Origin: Pseudomonas sp. BGI-2
Lineage (GTDB): Bacteria > Pseudomonadota > Gammaproteobacteria > Pseudomonadales > Pseudomonadaceae
Length of the DNA stretch: 64,000 nt
Direction: 5' to 3'
NCBI RefSeq assembly: GCF_004310295.1
Contig: NZ_SISB01000009.1
Coordinates: forward strand, 62,001-126,000
Part shown: piece by piece, positions 60,926 to 64,000 of the stretch
Numbering within the stretch: the stretch's first letter is position 1
How the letters are laid out: each line of letters opens with the position of its first letter
Notes under the pieces: generated by a model
The model's database searches: none
What the model saw: the letters and a program-made list of their open reading frames with translations, nothing else
What the model was told of the DNA's origin: nothing
Program-made: the position numbers and the translations under genes

Positions 60926-61585
60926 TTAAGCGTCCGTCAGGGCAGAAACCACCAGATCGCAGCTGCGCTGGGCATAGGCCGTCAGCACGTCGCGGATCTG
61001 CGGAAAGTCACGGGCCAGCACGGCGGCGAGCAAACGTTCGAACAGTTCGAGGAACTCGCTCATCGACGCCTTGCGCTGGTCCAGCGCGAGGAAATACGCA
61101 CGACTCATGGCCGGCTGCAGGTTCTCGACGGTTTCCTGCAAGTACGGATTGTTGGCGAATGGGTACGCGGCGCGCATCACGTTGAAGCTGTCGTCGACGA
61201 AGGTGCGGATGTCCTGACGCTCGTAGCTGGCAGCCAGGCGCTGCTGGATCTGCACGAACGGCGCCATGTCGGCCTGGACCTGCCAGCCTTTGGCCACGGC
61301 ATTGCCGAGCAGGATGTACAGCTCGCTCATCAGCGTGCACAGGCTCTGCACCTTGTGGGCGGTGAGCTCGGTCACGTGGGCACCGCGTCGCGGCAGGATC
61401 GCGATCAGGTGGCGGCGCTCGAGAATCAGCAAGGCCTCACGGACCGAACCGCGACTGACATTGAGGGCCAGCGTGACCTTCTGTTCCTGGATGCGCTCCC
61501 CGGGCTTCATTTCGCCACGAATGATGCGTTCGGCGAGGTGGTGAGCGATTTGCTCGGCGAGGCTGTCCGGCGCCTTGAACGTCAT
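60926..61585 (-). CDS. GntR-family regulator, FCD (FadR-like) subgroup
   Basis: A 219-residue repressor-type protein. The winged helix at residues 8-75 (LAEQIAHHLAERIIRGEMKPG, NVSRGSVREALLILERRHLI) is followed by an all-helical FCD ligand domain. FCD regulators usually bind small organic acids; some control purine use. It is divergent from xdhA, whose promoter has two matching inverted repeats, so it probably controls xanthine dehydrogenase. Its own stop is 2 bases before smc. Confidence 0.9.
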   Translation of the reverse strand: MTFKAPDSLAEQIAHHLAERIIRGEMKPGERIQEQKVTLALNVSRGSVREALLILERRHLIAILPRRGAHVTELTAHKVQSLCTLMSELYILLGNAVAKGWQVQADMAPFVQIQQRLAASYERQDIRTFVDDSFNVMRAAYPFANNPYLQETVENLQPAMSRAYFLALDQRKASMSEFLELFERLLAAVLARDFPQIRDVLTAYAQRSCDLVVSALTDA

Positions 61586-61755
61586 GATTGTCCTTCAAAC
61601 TCTTCGATCTGCACAGGCGGCGCAGTGTAGCGCACATGAAGGGTCATGGCGGAGTGCCCACTCAGCGGTTTTTGGCACGAATCAAGCAAAAAGCAGGCTA
61701 ACCCGCGAGGGTCAATAATGAAGGAACGAGTCGTTGATCGACAAAATGCTGTTTC

Positions 61756-61806
61756 CTGACCTTTAAGTCAGAAAATCATTGACCGCAAAGTCAGACCTGA
61801 TAAATT
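61756..61806 (+). promoter_or_regulatory. xdhA promoter with two TGAC-N6-GTCA operators
   Basis: TGACCTTTAAGTCA (61757-61770) and TGACCGCAAAGTCA (61780-61793) are inverted repeats of the same form 23 bases apart. The second overlaps TTGACC (61779-61784), a -35, with TAAATT (61801-61806) 16 bases on as the -10. The divergent GntR protein is the likely binder. Confidence 0.6.
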
Positions 61807-61851
61807 CGGTTCAAGTCGGTTAACAACAATAATGAGTCTGCGAGGCCTTCC

Positions 61852-63306
61852 GTGATCCAGTTTTTACTTAACCAGGAACTCCGTAGCGAGCACGCCCTGG
61901 ACCCAAACCTGACCGTGCTCAATTATCTGCGCGACCATGTGGGCAAACCCGGCACCAAAGAAGGCTGCGCCAGCGGTGACTGTGGCGCCTGCACCGTGGT
62001 GGTCGGCGAGCTGCAAACTGATGACGATGGCCGCGAACACATTCGCTATCGCAGCCTCAACTCGTGCCTGACGTTCGTTTCGTCATTGCACGGCAAACAA
62101 CTGATCAGCGTCGAAGACCTCAAGCACAAAGGCCAACTGCACAGCGTGCAGAAAGCCATGGTCGAGTGCCACGGCTCGCAATGCGGCTTCTGCACTCCGG
62201 GCTTCGTGATGTCGCTGTTCGCATTGCAAAAAAACAGCGATGAGCCCGATTCTCACAAGGCTCACGAAGCGCTGGCCGGCAACCTCTGCCGCTGCACCGG
62301 CTATCGGCCGATTCTGGCTGCCGCCGAACAATCCTGCTGCGGCAAGCAACCGGATCAGTTCGATGTTCGCGAAACCGACACCATCGCTCGCCTGAAAGCC
62401 ATCGCACCTACCGACATCGGCGAACTCAACAGCGGCGACAAACGCTGCCTGGTGCCGCTGACCGTCGCCGATCTGGCCGACCTCTACGACGCTTATCCAC
62501 AAGCCCGCCTGCTGGCCGGCGGTACGGACCTGGCGCTGGAAGTCACCCAATTCCACCGCACGCTTCCGGTGATGATTTACGTCGGCAACGTCGCCGAGAT
62601 GAAGCGCATCGAACGCTTCGACGATCACCTGGAAATCGGCGCCGCGACCGCCCTCTCCGACTGCTACGAAGCCTTGAAAGCTGAATACCCGGACTTCGGC
62701 GAATTGCTGCAACGCTTCGCGTCCTTGCAGATTCGGAACCAGGGCACCCTCGGCGGCAACATCGGTAACGCTTCGCCGATCGGTGACTCGCCACCGCTGC
62801 TGATTGCCCTGGGCGCGCAGATCGTTTTGTGCAAAGGCGAAACCCGCCGCACCCTGGCCCTGGAAGATTACTTCATCGATTACCGGGTCACCGCGCGCCA
62901 GGAAAGCGAGTTCATCGAGAAGATCATTGTGCCCCGCGCCAGCGCCGAACAACTGTTCCGTGCGTACAAGGTTTCCAAGCGTCTGGACGATGACATTTCC
63001 GCCGTCTGCGCCGCGTTCAACCTGCGCATCGACAACGGTGTCATCGCGGATGCCCGCGTGGCGTTCGGCGGCATGGCCGCGATTCCGAAACGCGCGAACA
63101 ACTGCGAAACCGTGTTGCTCGGCGCGCCGTTCAACAACGCCACCGTCGAACGCGCCTGCGCTGCGCTGGCCGAAGATTTCACGCCGCTTTCGGACTTCCG
63201 CGCCAGCAAGGAATATCGCCTGCTCAGCGCGCAGAACCTGCTGCGCAAATACTTCATCGAACTGCAAACGCCGCACATCGAGACTCGGGTGACCGCATAT
63301 GTCTAA
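61852..63306 (+). CDS. xdhA: Xanthine dehydrogenase small subunit
   Basis: Iron-sulfur and FAD subunit of the molybdenum hydroxylase that turns hypoxanthine to xanthine and urate. The 484 residues hold an N-terminal 2Fe-2S domain (GCASGDCGACTVVV), a second 2Fe-2S domain (QCGFCTPGFVMSL, LCRCTGYRPI), then the FAD domain with LLAGGTDLALE and TLGGNIGNASPIGDSPP. The start is GTG at 61852, the usual N terminus for this protein. Its stop overlaps the xdhB ATG by 8 bases. Confidence 0.95.
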   Translation: MIQFLLNQELRSEHALDPNLTVLNYLRDHVGKPGTKEGCASGDCGACTVVVGELQTDDDGREHIRYRSLNSCLTFVSSLHGKQLISVEDLKHKGQLHSVQKAMVECHGSQCGFCTPGFVMSLFALQKNSDEPDSHKAHEALAGNLCRCTGYRPILAAAEQSCCGKQPDQFDVRETDTIARLKAIAPTDIGELNSGDKRCLVPLTVADLADLYDAYPQARLLAGGTDLALEVTQFHRTLPVMIYVGNVAEMKRIERFDDHLEIGAATALSDCYEALKAEYPDFGELLQRFASLQIRNQGTLGGNIGNASPIGDSPPLLIALGAQIVLCKGETRRTLALEDYFIDYRVTARQESEFIEKIIVPRASAEQLFRAYKVSKRLDDDISAVCAAFNLRIDNGVIADARVAFGGMAAIPKRANNCETVLLGAPFNNATVERACAALAEDFTPLSDFRASKEYRLLSAQNLLRKYFIELQTPHIETRVTAYV

Positions 63307-64000
63307 CCATCACGCCGTAGAGAAGACCCAGGCCGAACTGGCTGAGTTGTTCGCCAAGGACCTGACCACCGGTGTCGGCCGCAGCGTCAAGCACGACAGC
63401 GCCACCAAGCATGTGTCCGGCGAAGCGCAGTACATCGACGACCGGCTGGAATTCCCCAATCAGCTGCACGTTTACGCCCGGCTCTCGGACCGTGCCCACG
63501 CGAAAATCATCAGCATCGACACCAAGCCGTGCTACGCCTTTGAAGGCGTGCGCATCGCCATCACTCACGAAGATGTGCCGGGCCTGAAAGACATCGGCCC
63601 GTTGCTGCCGGGCGATCCATTGCTGGCCATCGATGACGTGCAATTCGTCGGGCAACCGGTGCTCGCCGTCGCGGCGAAAGATCTGGAAACCGCACGCAAA
63701 GCCGCCATGGCCGCGATCATCGAATACGAAGATCTGGAGCCGGTGCTGGACGTGGTCGAAGCCCTGCGCAAACGCCACTTCGTACTCGACAGCCACACTC
63801 ATCAGCGCGGCGATTCGGCCAATGCTTTGGCCACCGCCGAGCATCGCATCCAGGGCACGCTGCACATCGGTGGCCAGGAACACTTTTACCTCGAAACCCA
63901 GATCTCTTCGGTGATGCCGACTGAAGATGGCGGGATGGTCGTTTATTGCTCGACGCAGAACCCCACCGAAGTGCAGAAGCTGGTGGCCGAGGTTTTGGAC
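63299..64000 (+). CDS. xdhB: Xanthine dehydrogenase large subunit, molybdopterin-binding (cut by window edge)
   Basis: The first 234 residues of the Mo-cofactor subunit are seen. VGRSVKHDSATKHVSGEAQYIDD and VQFVGQPVLAV open the first aldehyde oxidase/xanthine dehydrogenase domain; EHFYLETQISSVMP follows. The ATG at 63299 overlaps xdhA by 8 bases, which implies translational coupling. The catalytic Glu lies beyond the window. Confidence 0.95.
   Translation, partial: MSNHHAVEKTQAELAELFAKDLTTGVGRSVKHDSATKHVSGEAQYIDDRLEFPNQLHVYARLSDRAHAKIISIDTKPCYAFEGVRIAITHEDVPGLKDIGPLLPGDPLLAIDDVQFVGQPVLAVAAKDLETARKAAMAAIIEYEDLEPVLDVVEALRKRHFVLDSHTHQRGDSANALATAEHRIQGTLHIGGQEHFYLETQISSVMPTEDGGMVVYCSTQNPTEVQKLVAEVLD

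Overview
This 64 kb window is core chromosome of a Pseudomonas, most likely from the P. fluorescens complex. The evidence is the gene content (two tandem ccoNOQP operons, ccoGHIS-hemN-anr-apt, dnaX-ybaB, 4.5S RNA, ligA-zipA-smc-xdhAB, fadBA-topA), high GC with strong G/C third positions, and many intergenic inverted REP pairs of the 'taggagcgaggcttgcccgcgaa' and 'gtgggagcgagcttgctcgcga' types. No tRNA, rRNA, CRISPR array, prophage or insertion sequence was seen.

Layout. 1-9.4 kb: topA (cut by the window edge), a DUF1653 protein and the fadBA beta-oxidation operon, all leftward; then a gene-free stretch holding a probable sRNA, a small membrane protein, a universal stress protein and the ABC-F ATPase Uup. 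9.6-18 kb: slt, a Fic protein next to an MsbA-like ABC exporter, a PA1571-family small protein, pdxB and a MATE exporter. 18-25.4 kb: tusA, rlmM, acnA, a CPBP protease and the aerotaxis receptor aer. 25.4-42.7 kb: a respiratory block with an alpha/beta hydrolase, ccoN2O2Q2P2, ccoN1O1Q1P1, an inserted Phd/PIN toxin-antitoxin pair, ccoGHIS, a DsbD/TauE-like membrane protein, hemN, anr and apt. 42.8-51.9 kb: an acyl-CoA dehydrogenase, recR, an NADP-dependent oxidoreductase, ybaB, dnaX, a frameshifted periplasmic binding-protein gene, a PAS-GGDEF-EAL protein with altered catalytic residues and an XRE regulator. 52-61.6 kb: 4.5S SRP RNA, a zinc metallopeptidase, ligA, zipA, smc and a GntR regulator. 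61.8 kb to the end: xdhA and the start of xdhB.

How it fits together. The centre is a low-oxygen respiration module. Anr, the oxygen-sensing FNR-type regulator, is encoded beside two sets of cbb3 oxidase structural genes, their assembly factors, and the oxygen-independent coproporphyrinogen oxidase that supplies haem. Full-consensus Anr boxes stand before ccoN2 and hemN, and weaker matches before ccoN1 and ccoG. The flanks are housekeeping genes for replication, SRP, division, chromosome condensation and fatty acid degradation. Most intergenic gaps on non-co-oriented or loosely linked borders carry REP pairs, belonging to at least four sequence families.

I did not find a clearly new biological system. 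The best leads are the probable RpoS-type sRNA near 6.2 kb, the tandem operator upstream of xdhA, the PAS-GGDEF-EAL protein with two substituted EAL residues, and the toxin-antitoxin pair between ccoP1 and ccoG.
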